From Saccharopolyspora erythraea (GTDB lineage: Bacteria > Actinomycetota > Actinomycetes > Mycobacteriales > Pseudonocardiaceae): 64,000 nucleotides of DNA. The DNA lies in contig NZ_CP054839.1 in NCBI RefSeq assembly GCF_018141105.1, forward strand, positions 5,146,001 to 5,210,000, given 5' to 3'. Below the pieces are notes generated by a model. The model saw nothing but the letters and a program-made list of their open reading frames with translations. It was not told the DNA's origin and made no database searches. Position numbers and translations under genes: made by a program. How positions within the stretch are numbered: the stretch's first letter is position 1; every line of letters begins with the position of its first letter. Positions 17,891 through 26,016 of the stretch are shown here, in pieces.

Positions 17891-18233
17891 CGTCTCTCCT
17901 CGATGTTTCGTCCCGTCCAGCGAGATCCCGGTGACATGGGGGCGATCCCGTGGCCACCGGCAGGGCTATGATTACGACACACAATCACACGAGAGTCAAC
18001 ATCGAGTTCTCAAACTCGGTCTCCCCGAGAACTGCCCGGCAGATCGACCTGCAAGCTCAACCTCCGGGGCCCACCCACGTCGGCCAGCGCCTCACGGTAC
18101 GCCTGCCACCAGCAGAAACGACTCAAATATGGCGCCAGGTAAACCGTTTTTCCCATACTGGGCGACTGCGACACGAAGCCGCAATCCAGACGAGCCCTAC
18201 ATGATCACGCGGCGCCAACACGGACAACCAAGC

Positions 18234-18251
18234 CAAACATCGCGATGTTTG
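18234..18251. promoter_or_regulatory. 18-bp perfect palindrome CAAACATCGCGATGTTTG
   Basis: It lies in the 503-bp gap (17891-18393) between the alpha-galactosidase start and the lipoprotein gene, which otherwise holds no gene and is relatively AT-rich. Half-site-like copies recur nearer the galactosidase gene: CAACATCGAG at 17997-18006 and TCGATGTTT at 17900-17908. The form resembles a LacI- or ROK-type operator set. Confidence 0.5.
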
Positions 18252-18316
18252 ATTCTGTTGATTCTGATATGTCCACTGAGGATGGATCATCGAACCGGAC
18301 CCGCGGAACACAGCAA

Positions 18317-18361
18317 TGCGGGCACCGGTCGCGCGTTTCGTGCGCACGACCGGTGCCCGCA
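18317..18361 (-). terminator. 15-bp-stem terminator hairpin
   Basis: TGCGGGCACCGGTCG (18317-18331) pairs perfectly with CGACCGGTGCCCGCA (18347-18361) around a 15-nt loop. It lies about 33 bp past the stop of the lipoprotein gene, on its transcribed strand. Confidence 0.8.
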
Positions 18362-18393
18362 CCGGGATCGAGGAGGAGCCTGGACGCCGCCCG

Positions 18394-19029
18394 TCACTGC
18401 GGGGGCTGCTGCCCCTGCGGGGGCTGCTGCCCCTGCGGCTGCTGGGGAGCCTGGCTGAACATCTTGCACTCCTGCGCCTGCTGCGCGGCGGCGTTCAGCT
18501 GCGGGTTCTGGTTGAACTGCGCGATGGCGCCGTTCATGTTGAGCTGCTTGCCCTTGTCGAGCTCGTGCTGGACCTCGGTCATCCCGGCCTGGAACCGCTG
18601 CTTGTCGGACGGGTCGGCCTGCTGCGCCTTGTCCTGCGCGGTCCGCAGGATGTCGCGGACCTGGACGAAGCCCTGCTCGAAGCTGTCGTTGAGCTGGTCG
18701 GAGCCCTGGATCGGCCCCGGCCCCATCTCCTGCAACCCGCGCAGCGTGTCGTCGGCGGCACGCGCGGAGTGGTCGATCTGGTTGACCACCGACTGCTTGA
18801 AGGCGCTGGTGTTGCTCTTGTCGGGCCCGGGCTGGTTCTGCTGCGCGGCGGTGAACCCGCCGACCACCCCGCACAGCTTGCCCACCCACGCCACGCCCTC
18901 CGGGCTCGGCGCCGCGGCCTGCGGCTTCGGCTCGGGCTGCTGCGCCCCGGGACCGGTGCCCTGCGCACAGCCGGCGAGGACCAGCGGCACGGCGGTGAGC
19001 ACCGCCGCGGACGTCGTACGGAACTTCAT
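18394..19029 (-). CDS. Small secreted lipoprotein with Q/P-rich tail
   Basis: A 211-residue protein of unknown function. The signal peptide ends in a lipobox (VLAG before C21), so it is probably anchored to the outer face of the membrane. The mature part begins with a Q/P-rich linker, followed by a predicted helical region rich in Q, D and K with three cysteines (the lipid cysteine, LCGVV and QECKM). The tail repeats the hexapeptide GQQPPQ. Codon use is like its neighbours. The gene stands alone, facing away from the PaaX regulator. No catalytic motif is visible. Confidence 0.85.
   Translation of the reverse strand: MKFRTTSAAVLTAVPLVLAGCAQGTGPGAQQPEPKPQAAAPSPEGVAWVGKLCGVVGGFTAAQQNQPGPDKSNTSAFKQSVVNQIDHSARAADDTLRGLQEMGPGPIQGSDQLNDSFEQGFVQVRDILRTAQDKAQQADPSDKQRFQAGMTEVQHELDKGKQLNMNGAIAQFNQNPQLNAAAQQAQECKMFSQAPQQPQGQQPPQGQQPPQ
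18398..18433. repeat. 18-bp tandem repeat encoding GQQPPQ
   Basis: Two identical 18-bp units (TGCGGGGGCTGCTGCCCC on the plus strand) lie at the 3' end of the lipoprotein gene, followed by a partial third. Each encodes one hexapeptide of the Q/P-rich tail, so copy number could vary without a frameshift. Confidence 0.8.
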
Positions 19030-19224
19030 GCGCACTCCTGGGTACGGCTCGGAGTTTTCACCATGTCCGGCCCTCGACTCTCCCTCACCCGGCCGCCGGT
19101 GCGCGACCCCGGGGGCCTTCGCCCGGAGAAATCCCTGGGCACGGCACCGGAGCCGGTGAACCACCGCTCGATCGTGGTGCTCCCCAGTGGACGCCGGGGC
19201 CGCCGTCCCACGTATCGTGTCGTC

Positions 19225-20091
19225 GTGACGACCGACGCGGTGGCCGAAGACGAGGCGTTCGTCAGCGAGCTGACCGGACGCGGCGCCCAGCCGAGGCAGC
19301 TCATCGTGACCGTCTACGGCCTCTACGCCCGCGAGTCGGGCGGCTGGCTCTCGGTCGCCGCCCTGGTGCGGCTGCTCGGCGACCTCGGCGTGGACGAGCC
19401 CGCCGTGCGGTCGTCGATCTCCCGGCTCAAGCGCCGCGGCATCCTCGTGGCCAGCAGGCAGGGCGGTGCGGCCGGCTACGTGTTGTCCGAGCAGGCGCTG
19501 GAGATCCTGCGCGAGGGCGACGAGCGGATCTTCAGCCAGGAGCGCGCCACGGCGGCCGACGGCTGGCTGCTGGCGGTGTTCTCGGTGCCCGAGTCGCAGC
19601 GGCAGAAGAGGCACGTGCTGCGCACCCAGCTCACCAGGCTGGGCTTCGGCACGGTGGCGCCCGGCGTGTGGATCGCGCCCGCGCACCTGCACGCGGCGAC
19701 GACCAGCGCGCTGCGCCGTTTCGAGCTCGACTCCTACGCCGAGCTGTTCCACTCCGAGCACGTCGCGTTCGGCGACCTGCGGGAAAAGGTCGCGCAGTGG
19801 TGGGACCTGGAGCAGCTCCAGGAGCTCTACGGGAGTTTCGTCGGCGTGCACGAGCCGGTGTTGCGCAGGTGGCAGCGCCGCCGCAGCCGGCGGGAGCGGG
19901 AGGCATTCCTCGACTACGTGCGGGTGCTGACCGACTGGCGGCGCCTGCCCTACCTCGACCCCGGCCTGCCCGCCGACCTGCTGCCCGCGGAGTGGAACGG
20001 GGCGGTGGCGGCCGAGCTGTTCTTCTCGCTGCGGGCGTCGTTGCAGGAGCAGGCCCACGCCTACGTCGACGAGGTCACCGGGCGGCGCTGA
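19225..20091 (+). CDS. PaaX-family transcriptional regulator
   Basis: A 288-residue regulator of the PaaX type. An N-terminal winged HTH (about 20-95; LYARESGGWLSVAALVRLLGDLG, then SSISRLKRRG) is followed by a PaaX-like middle and C-terminal region with WLLAVFSVPESQR. PaaX proteins repress aryl-CoA pathways and respond to the CoA thioester. The start is GTG 19225; the open frame upstream is not coding. It lies at the edge of the CoA-linked aromatic cluster and is tail-to-tail with ridA, overlapping it by 17 bp. Control of that cluster is a fair inference. Confidence 0.88.
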   Translation: MTTDAVAEDEAFVSELTGRGAQPRQLIVTVYGLYARESGGWLSVAALVRLLGDLGVDEPAVRSSISRLKRRGILVASRQGGAAGYVLSEQALEILREGDERIFSQERATAADGWLLAVFSVPESQRQKRHVLRTQLTRLGFGTVAPGVWIAPAHLHAATTSALRRFELDSYAELFHSEHVAFGDLREKVAQWWDLEQLQELYGSFVGVHEPVLRRWQRRRSRREREAFLDYVRVLTDWRRLPYLDPGLPADLLPAEWNGAVAAELFFSLRASLQEQAHAYVDEVTGRR

Positions 20092-20482
20092 CCGCCGCCG
20101 TGCCCTTGATCTCCACCAGCGCCTCGGCGTCCCAGAGCCGGTCCACGCCGATGCCGGCCATCGCCGGGTAGTGCGCACCGGCCAGACGCCGCCAGACCTT
20201 TCCGATCTCCCGTGCGCTCGCGCGGTAGGAGTCCACGTCGACGATGTAGATGGTGAGCTCGGTGAGGTCTCCGGGCTCGCCCCCGGCCGCCCGCAGCGCG
20301 GTGAGCAGATTGGTCAGCGCGCGCTCGAACTGCGCGACGAGCCCGCCCTCGACGATGCGCCCTTCGGCGTCCATGCCCGTCTGCCCGGCGAGGAACACCA
20401 AGCGGCAGTCCGCCGCCGCCGTGGCGTGCGAGAAACCCGACGGCCTGGCCAGTTCCGGTGGGTTGATGCGTTCGATGGTCAC
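20075..20482 (-). CDS. RidA/YjgF-family protein (enamine/imine deaminase-like)
   Basis: A 135-residue RidA-family protein. The family-like FLAGQTGMDAEG and LTELTIYIVDVD segments are present. GTG 20482 overlaps the TGA of the SDR gene (GTGA), so the two are coupled. RidA proteins hydrolyse reactive enamines and imines to keto compounds and ammonia. In this cluster a dearomatised 2-aminobenzoyl-CoA product would itself be an enamine, so the gene favours 2-aminobenzoate over salicylate as the substrate. RidA-like genes are also part of the Azoarcus evansii 2-aminobenzoate cluster, as I recall it. The 3' end overlaps the convergent PaaX gene. Confidence 0.88.
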   Translation of the reverse strand: MTIERINPPELARPSGFSHATAAADCRLVFLAGQTGMDAEGRIVEGGLVAQFERALTNLLTALRAAGGEPGDLTELTIYIVDVDSYRASAREIGKVWRRLAGAHYPAMAGIGVDRLWDAEALVEIKGTAAVSAAR

Positions 20483-21234
20483 GACTGGACCGCTCCTCCG
20501 TCGACGTTGATCGCCTGCCCGGTGATCGCCGCGCTGAGCACGCAGAGCTCGACGGCGTCGGCGACCTCCTCCACCTCGATCAGCCTGCCGACGGGCTGGC
20601 GGCGTCGCAGGATCCGCCGCGCCTCCTCGGCGGTGCGCCCGGTCCGGGCGCTGATGTTGGCGACCGCCTGATCGGTCAGGGGTGTGTCCACGTAGCCCGG
20701 GCACACCGCGTTGACGGTGACGCCCGTGCCCGCGAGCTCGACCGCCGCGGACCGGACCAGCCCGAGGACGCCGTGCTTGCTCGCGGTGTAGGCGCTGACG
20801 TAGGGGTCGCCACGCTTGGCCGCGATGGAGGCGACCACCACGACCCGTCCCCAGCCGCGCTCGGCCATCGCGGGCGCGGCACGGCGCAGGAAGCGGAACG
20901 GAGCGGTCAGGTTGACCTCGATCGCTCGCTGCCAGTCGGCGTCGCTGGTCGCGGCCAGCGGCGCCGAGGTCGCGGTGCCCGCGTTGAGCACCAGCACGTC
21001 GACACCGCCCCATTCCTCCTCCACAGCGGCGAAGACGGACTCCATCGCCGTCGCGTCGGTCACGTCGGCGGGCAGTTGCAGGGCCGGGCCCGCGAGACCG
21101 GCTGCCGCCGCGCCGAGCTGGTCGGCGCTGCGGGCCGTGATCGCGACGCGGTGGCCGCGCGCCGAGAGCCGGGTGGCGATGGCCCGGCCGATGCCCCGGC
21201 CCGCGCCGGTGACCAGGCAGTTGCGTGTCGTCAC
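20479..21234 (-). CDS. SDR-family oxidoreductase (3-hydroxyacyl-CoA dehydrogenase-like)
   Basis: A 251-residue short-chain dehydrogenase. The cofactor motif TGAGRGIG lies at 9-16, NAG at 84-86, and the catalytic residues S136, Y149 and K153 (YTASK) are intact. I choose GTG 21234 because it precedes TTRNCLVTGAGRG directly; an upstream ATG at 21279 would add 15 atypical residues. It is divergent from the fused monooxygenase gene and coupled to ridA. A role in oxidising a 3-hydroxyacyl-CoA or reducing a ring ketone after dearomatisation is likely. Confidence 0.87.
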   Translation of the reverse strand: MTTRNCLVTGAGRGIGRAIATRLSARGHRVAITARSADQLGAAAAGLAGPALQLPADVTDATAMESVFAAVEEEWGGVDVLVLNAGTATSAPLAATSDADWQRAIEVNLTAPFRFLRRAAPAMAERGWGRVVVVASIAAKRGDPYVSAYTASKHGVLGLVRSAAVELAGTGVTVNAVCPGYVDTPLTDQAVANISARTGRTAEEARRILRRRQPVGRLIEVEEVADAVELCVLSAAITGQAINVDGGAVQS

Positions 21235-21319
21235 GGCGGCGATATTACGGAAAATTGACGACCGTGCGCAATACGCCATACGCTGACCGCCGACCGGCCC
21301 CGGCGGGAGGAGTGCTCAG

Positions 21320-23692
21320 GTGCGTATCGCGGTCGTCGGCGGAGGCCCGGGCGGGCTCTACTTCTCCGCGCTGATGAAGCAGCTCGACCCGGCTCACGAG
21401 ATCACGGTGTGGGAGCGCAACGCCGCCGACGACACCTTCGGCTTCGGTGTGGTCTTCTCCGACGAGACGCTCGGCGGCATCGAGCACGCCGATCCCGTGA
21501 TCTTCCAGGCCATGCAACGGGAATTCGCCCGCTGGGACGACATCGACGTGCACTACCGAGGCCGGACCCACACCTCCGGCGGGCACGGGTTCGCCGCGAT
21601 GAGCCGCAAGCGGCTGCTGCGGATCCTGCAACGGCGCTGCGCCGAACTGGGCGTGCGCGCGCACTTCCGCACCGAGGCTCCCGACGTCGAGCGGCTCGCG
21701 GCCGAGCACGATGTCGTGGTCGCCTGCGACGGGGCCAACTCGGCGGTGCGTTCCAGGTTCGCCGGCGCTTTCGCCCCGAACGTGGAAACCCGGCGCTGCA
21801 AGTACATCTGGCTGGGAACCGACCTGGTCTTCGACGCCTTCCGCTTCGACATCGCGGAAACGCCCTACGGCATCATGCAGCTGCACGGCTACCCGTTCAG
21901 CCGCGAGGCGAGCACCTTCATCGTCGAACTGCACGAGGACGTGTGGAAGCGCGCGGGTTTCGCCGACTTCGACGCCACTACCCCGGTCGAACCCGGTGCC
22001 AGCGACGAGAAGTCCATCGGGCTGATCAGGGAGCTGTTCGCCGACGTGCTCGACGGCCACTCCGTCGTGGCCAACAACTCCCGGTGGCTGAACTTCCGGA
22101 CGGTGCGCTGCGAATCATGGCGCCACCGCAACGTGGTGCTGCTCGGCGACGCGGCGCACACCGCGCACTTCTCCATCGGATCCGGTACGAAGCTGGCGAT
22201 GGAGGACGCGCTCGCGCTCGCCGCGTGCCTGCACCAGCACCCCGGTCGCGACGCCGCTCTCGAGGCGTACGAGCTGGAGCGCCGCCCGGTCGTCACCTCG
22301 ACCCAGCGCGCCGCGCAGGCGAGCCTGGAGTGGTTCGAGAACATCCGGCAGTACACCCACCAGGACCCGCCGCAGTTCGCGTTCAACCTGCTGACCCGCA
22401 GCCGTCGCGTCACCTACGACAACCTGCGGATGCGCGACCCGGAGTTCGTCGCCGGCCTGGACACCTGGTTCGCCCGCGACCACACCGAGGTGCGCCCGCC
22501 GATGTTCCAGCCGGTGAAGCTGGGCCCGCTGGAGCTGCCCAACCGCGTGGTCGTCTCGCCCATGGACATGTACCGCGCCACCGACGGCGTGCCGAACGAC
22601 TTCCACCTGGTGCACCTGGGCAGCAAGGCGATGGGCGGCGCGGGCCTGGTGATGACCGAGATGGTGTGCGTGTCCGGACCCGGCCGCATCACGCCCGGGT
22701 GCACCGGCCTGTACTCCCCCGCTCAGGAAGAGGGCTGGCGCCGGGTCGTGGACTTCGTGCACCGCAACAGCCAGGCCAGGATCGGCGTGCAGCTCGGGCA
22801 CGCCGGACGCAAGGGATCGACGAAGCTGATGTGGGAGGGCATCGACGAACCGCTGCCGGAAGGCGGATGGGAGGTCGTCGGCCCCTCACCGATCCCCTAC
22901 TCCGAGGTCAACCAGGTTCCGCGCGAGCTGACCGCGGCGGAGCTGGCCGAGATCAGGCAGCAGTTCGTCTCCTGCGCGGATGCCGCCGCGCGCGCCGGTT
23001 TCGACGTGCTCGAACTGCACTGCGCGCACGGGTACCTGCTCTCCTCGTTCATCTCACCGCTGTCCAACCAGCGAACCGACGCCTACGGCGGCTCGCTGGC
23101 CAACCGGTTGCGCTACCCGCTGGAGGTCTTCGACGCGGTGCGCGAGGTGTGGCCGGCCGACCGGCCGATGACGGTGCGGATCTCGGCCACGGACTGGTTC
23201 GAGGGCGGCATCGACGCCGACGACGCGGTGGAGATCGCCCGCGCCTTCGCCGAACACGGCGCGGCGGGCATCGACGTCTCCACCGGTCAGGTGCTCAGGG
23301 CCGAGCGACCGGCCTTCGGCCGCAGCTACCAGACCCCCTACGCCGACCGCATCCGCAACGAGGTGGGCCGCGAGCACGGCACCGCGGTGATCGCGGTCGG
23401 GGCGATCTCCTCGCACGACGACGTCAACTCGCTGATCCTGGCCGGTCGCGCCGACCTGTGCGCGCTGGGGCGCACGCACCTGCACGACCCGCACTGGACC
23501 CTGCACGCCGCCGCCGAGCAGGACTACTCCGGACCGGGCGCGGTGTGGCCCGACCCGTTCCTCGCGGGCAGGCGCAGACCGCAGACCGGACGCACCGAAG
23601 ACCCCAAGCCGCGCCTGGAGCTGATCCGCTCCGGCGGCACCACGACCGCGCACACCAGATGGGTGCCGGACCAGCGACCGACCGCCCCGTGA
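21320..23692 (+). CDS. Bifunctional FAD monooxygenase / old-yellow-enzyme: 2-aminobenzoyl-CoA monooxygenase/reductase or salicylyl-CoA 5-hydroxylase type
   Basis: A 790-residue fusion. Residues 1-390 are a flavoprotein hydroxylase (GGGPGG at 7-12; the DAAHTAHFSIGSG motif near 277-289). Residues 393-770 are an FMN-binding old-yellow-enzyme domain (QPVKLGPLELPNRVVVSPMDMYR; later LHCAHGYLLSSFISPLSNQR). This architecture is known from 2-aminobenzoyl-CoA monooxygenase/reductase of Azoarcus and from SdgC-type salicylyl-CoA hydroxylases. The first hydroxylates and reduces the aromatic CoA ester; the second makes gentisyl-CoA. The start is GTG 21320 with GGGAGGAG upstream. Neighbours (RidA, SDR, hydratase-family protein, acyl-CoA dehydrogenase, aryl-CoA ligase) favour the 2-aminobenzoyl-CoA reading. 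Confidence 0.88.
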   Translation: MRIAVVGGGPGGLYFSALMKQLDPAHEITVWERNAADDTFGFGVVFSDETLGGIEHADPVIFQAMQREFARWDDIDVHYRGRTHTSGGHGFAAMSRKRLLRILQRRCAELGVRAHFRTEAPDVERLAAEHDVVVACDGANSAVRSRFAGAFAPNVETRRCKYIWLGTDLVFDAFRFDIAETPYGIMQLHGYPFSREASTFIVELHEDVWKRAGFADFDATTPVEPGASDEKSIGLIRELFADVLDGHSVVANNSRWLNFRTVRCESWRHRNVVLLGDAAHTAHFSIGSGTKLAMEDALALAACLHQHPGRDAALEAYELERRPVVTSTQRAAQASLEWFENIRQYTHQDPPQFAFNLLTRSRRVTYDNLRMRDPEFVAGLDTWFARDHTEVRPPMFQPVKLGPLELPNRVVVSPMDMYRATDGVPNDFHLVHLGSKAMGGAGLVMTEMVCVSGPGRITPGCTGLYSPAQEEGWRRVVDFVHRNSQARIGVQLGHAGRKGSTKLMWEGIDEPLPEGGWEVVGPSPIPYSEVNQVPRELTAAELAEIRQQFVSCADAAARAGFDVLELHCAHGYLLSSFISPLSNQRTDAYGGSLANRLRYPLEVFDAVREVWPADRPMTVRISATDWFEGGIDADDAVEIARAFAEHGAAGIDVSTGQVLRAERPAFGRSYQTPYADRIRNEVGREHGTAVIAVGAISSHDDVNSLILAGRADLCALGRTHLHDPHWTLHAAAEQDYSGPGAVWPDPFLAGRRRPQTGRTEDPKPRLELIRSGGTTTAHTRWVPDQRPTAP

Positions 23693-23753
23693 GTCTTCTG
23701 GGCTTCCATGGCGCCCCGGACACTCACTGGCTTTAAGGGATGGGGAAGCACCG

Positions 23754-24893
23754 ATGAGCACGTTCTCGCTGGACGACGAGCAGCGCGAGTTCGCCGCGTG
23801 GGTGCGCGAGATCGGCGCGCGGCGGTTGCGTCCGCTGGCCGAGTCGGGCGCGCCCGGCGCGGTCAACCGCCCGCTGATCAAGGAGATGGGACGGCTCGGC
23901 CTGCTGTCTCGCCTGTTCCCCGGCTCCGGTGACGGCCTCGCATCGAGGCAGGCCGCGTCCACCGACCTCTGCCTGCTGCGGGAGAACCTGGCACGCGAGT
24001 GCACTGAGGCCGAGACGGCGCTGGCGCTGCAAGGGCTGGGCAGCTATCCGGTCCTGCAGTCCGGCGGCGAGGAGCAGGTGCGGCGCTGGATCCCCGCGGT
24101 CGCCGCCGGGGACGCGGTCGCGGCCTTCGCGCTCACCGAGCCGGAAGCAGGCTCGGACGCGGCGGCGCTGGAGCTGGCAGCCGAACCGGACAGCGACGGC
24201 TGGCGGCTCAGCGGCGAGAAGATCTGGATCTCCAACGCGCCGGAGGCCGACTTCTACTCGGTCTTCGCCAGGACGACGGCGGCGGCCGGGGCGCGCGGCG
24301 TCAGCGCGTTCGTCGTTCCCGCCGACCGCGCCGGACTGTCCGGAGAACACCTGGAGATGCTCAGCGCGCATCCCATCGGGCGCCTCACGTTCGACGGCGT
24401 CGCGGTGCGCCGTGACGAACTGCTCGGCGAGCCCGACCGCGGCTTCCGGGTGGCCATGCGCACGCTGGACCTGTTCCGCCCGAGCGTCGGCGCGTTCGCG
24501 GTCGGGATGGCGCAGGCCGCGCTCGACGCGGCCGTCGAGCACGCCGGGTCCCGGCAGGCGTTCGGCGGGCCGCTCCGCGACCTGCAGTCGGTGTCGCACA
24601 CCCTGGCCGAGATGGCGATGCGCACCGAAGCCGCGCGACTTCTCGTCCACTCCGCCGCGGCGGCCTACGACGCGGGCGAGCAGCGCCTCGCCGGTCGCGC
24701 CGCCATGGCCAAGCTGCTGGCGACCGAGACCGCGCAGTACGTCGTCGACGCCGCGGTGCAGATCCACGGCGCCCGCGCCCTGCGAAAGGGCAGCCTGCTG
24801 GAGCACCTCTACCGCGAGGTGCGCGCACCCCGGATCTACGAGGGGGCCTCGGAGGTCCAGCGGACCATCATCGCCCGGGAGCTCTACCGCTGA
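23754..24893 (+). CDS. Acyl-CoA dehydrogenase
   Basis: A 379-residue flavin acyl-CoA dehydrogenase. The middle-domain FALTEPEAGSDAA substrate/flavin loop lies near 122-134. The C-terminal RIYEGASEVQRTI supplies the catalytic glutamate at the usual medium-chain position. It lies 61 bp after the monooxygenase/reductase on the same strand, so it is probably co-transcribed. It would desaturate an alicyclic or ring-cleaved CoA ester in the aromatic route. Specificity is not readable. Confidence 0.9.
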   Translation: MSTFSLDDEQREFAAWVREIGARRLRPLAESGAPGAVNRPLIKEMGRLGLLSRLFPGSGDGLASRQAASTDLCLLRENLARECTEAETALALQGLGSYPVLQSGGEEQVRRWIPAVAAGDAVAAFALTEPEAGSDAAALELAAEPDSDGWRLSGEKIWISNAPEADFYSVFARTTAAAGARGVSAFVVPADRAGLSGEHLEMLSAHPIGRLTFDGVAVRRDELLGEPDRGFRVAMRTLDLFRPSVGAFAVGMAQAALDAAVEHAGSRQAFGGPLRDLQSVSHTLAEMAMRTEAARLLVHSAAAAYDAGEQRLAGRAAMAKLLATETAQYVVDAAVQIHGARALRKGSLLEHLYREVRAPRIYEGASEVQRTIIARELYR

Positions 24894-25006
24894 GCGCGCG
24901 CCGGGCTGGGTGGCTCACCGGGCCCCGGGGCGCAGCGTCCCGCCCGCCAGCGGCGGAGGTCAGCTCAGGACTGCCCACCCACCAGCCCGCCTGCGGCGGC
25001 CGGAGG

Positions 25007-25834
25007 TCAGCGGCCCTGCCAGTCGGGCTTGCGCTTGGCGTTGAACGCGGCGTGGAACTCCCGGTAGTCATCGGTCTTCATCAGCAGCGCCTGGGTCACC
25101 GCCTCCAGCTCCAGCGCGCCGGACAGGCTCATGTCCAGCTCCCTGGTCAGCAGCTCCTTCGTCAGGGCGTAGCCCTGGTGCGGCCCGGTGGCCAGGCGGG
25201 TGGCGAGCCGGTCCACCGCGGCGTCGAGCTCGTCGTCGGGCACCAGCTCGCTGACCAGCCCGTACCGTTCGGCTTCGGCGGCGGGGATGGTGTCGCCGAG
25301 CATGAGCAACTGGGTCGCCCGGCCAAGCCCCACCAGCCGCGGCAGCAGGTAGGCCGACCCCATGTCCGCGCCGGAGAGTCCGACCTTGGTGAACAGGAAC
25401 GCGAACCTGGCCGACTCCGCCGCGATGCGGAAGTCGGCGGCCAGCGCGATCACCGAACCGGCACCGGCGGCCATGCCGTTGAGAGCGACGACGATCGGGA
25501 TCGGGCACTCCCGCATGCCCTTGATGACCTCGCCGGTCATCCTGGTGAACTCCAGCAGCTCGTCCGGGCGCATCCGCAGCGTCTCGCCGATGATCTCGTT
25601 GACGTCCCCGCCCGAGCAGAACGCCCGGCCCGCCCCGCGCAGCACCAGCACCCTCGTGTCACCCCTGTGCGGGAGCTCGGTCAGCAGGTCACGCAGGTCG
25701 GCGTAGGCATCGAAGGTGAGCGCGTTGAGCTTGTCCGGCCGGTCGAAGGTGACCGTGGTGACGCCGTCGGCGCGCTCCAGGCGGAAGTGCTCCCACTCGT
25801 CGGTGAACGGGACGGATCCGCGGAACGGGCTCAT
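25007..25834 (-). CDS. Enoyl-CoA hydratase/isomerase-family protein
   Basis: A 275-residue crotonase-fold protein. The CoA/oxyanion segments FCSGGDVNEI and VALNGMAAGAGSVIALAADFRIAA are present, while the second catalytic segment reads VGLSGADMGSAYLLPR, which differs from classical hydratases. Ring-opening hydrolases of the BadI type belong to the same superfamily, so it may cleave the dearomatised ring rather than hydrate a double bond; this is inference. ATG 25834 has CAGGAG 9 bases upstream. It is convergent with the acyl-CoA dehydrogenase and divergent from the aryl-CoA ligase. Confidence 0.87.
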   Translation of the reverse strand: MSPFRGSVPFTDEWEHFRLERADGVTTVTFDRPDKLNALTFDAYADLRDLLTELPHRGDTRVLVLRGAGRAFCSGGDVNEIIGETLRMRPDELLEFTRMTGEVIKGMRECPIPIVVALNGMAAGAGSVIALAADFRIAAESARFAFLFTKVGLSGADMGSAYLLPRLVGLGRATQLLMLGDTIPAAEAERYGLVSELVPDDELDAAVDRLATRLATGPHQGYALTKELLTRELDMSLSGALELEAVTQALLMKTDDYREFHAAFNAKRKPDWQGR

Positions 25835-25923
25835 GCCAGGGACTCCTGCCAGTCTGCGGTGCGGCCCGCGCCGGGCCCGGACCGCGGCAGGCTATCACCT
25901 ATACATGACCGTCGTCACCGAAC

Positions 25924-25944
25924 CGACATAGCTAGTTTATGTCG
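25924..25944. promoter_or_regulatory. Dyad CGACATA-N7-TATGTCG between hydratase and ligase genes
   Basis: Perfect 7-bp arms with a 7-bp spacer lie in the 182-bp divergent gap, about 90 bp upstream of each start. Placement suits an operator controlling both directions, possibly for the cluster's PaaX regulator. The same dyad is not visible in the SDR/monooxygenase gap. Confidence 0.5.
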
Positions 25945-26016
25945 CTCCATTGACTGCCGTCATGATTGATGAATACTTGTGGGCATTCCCCACCCGCCGA
26001 GGAGGGAGCGCTGCCG

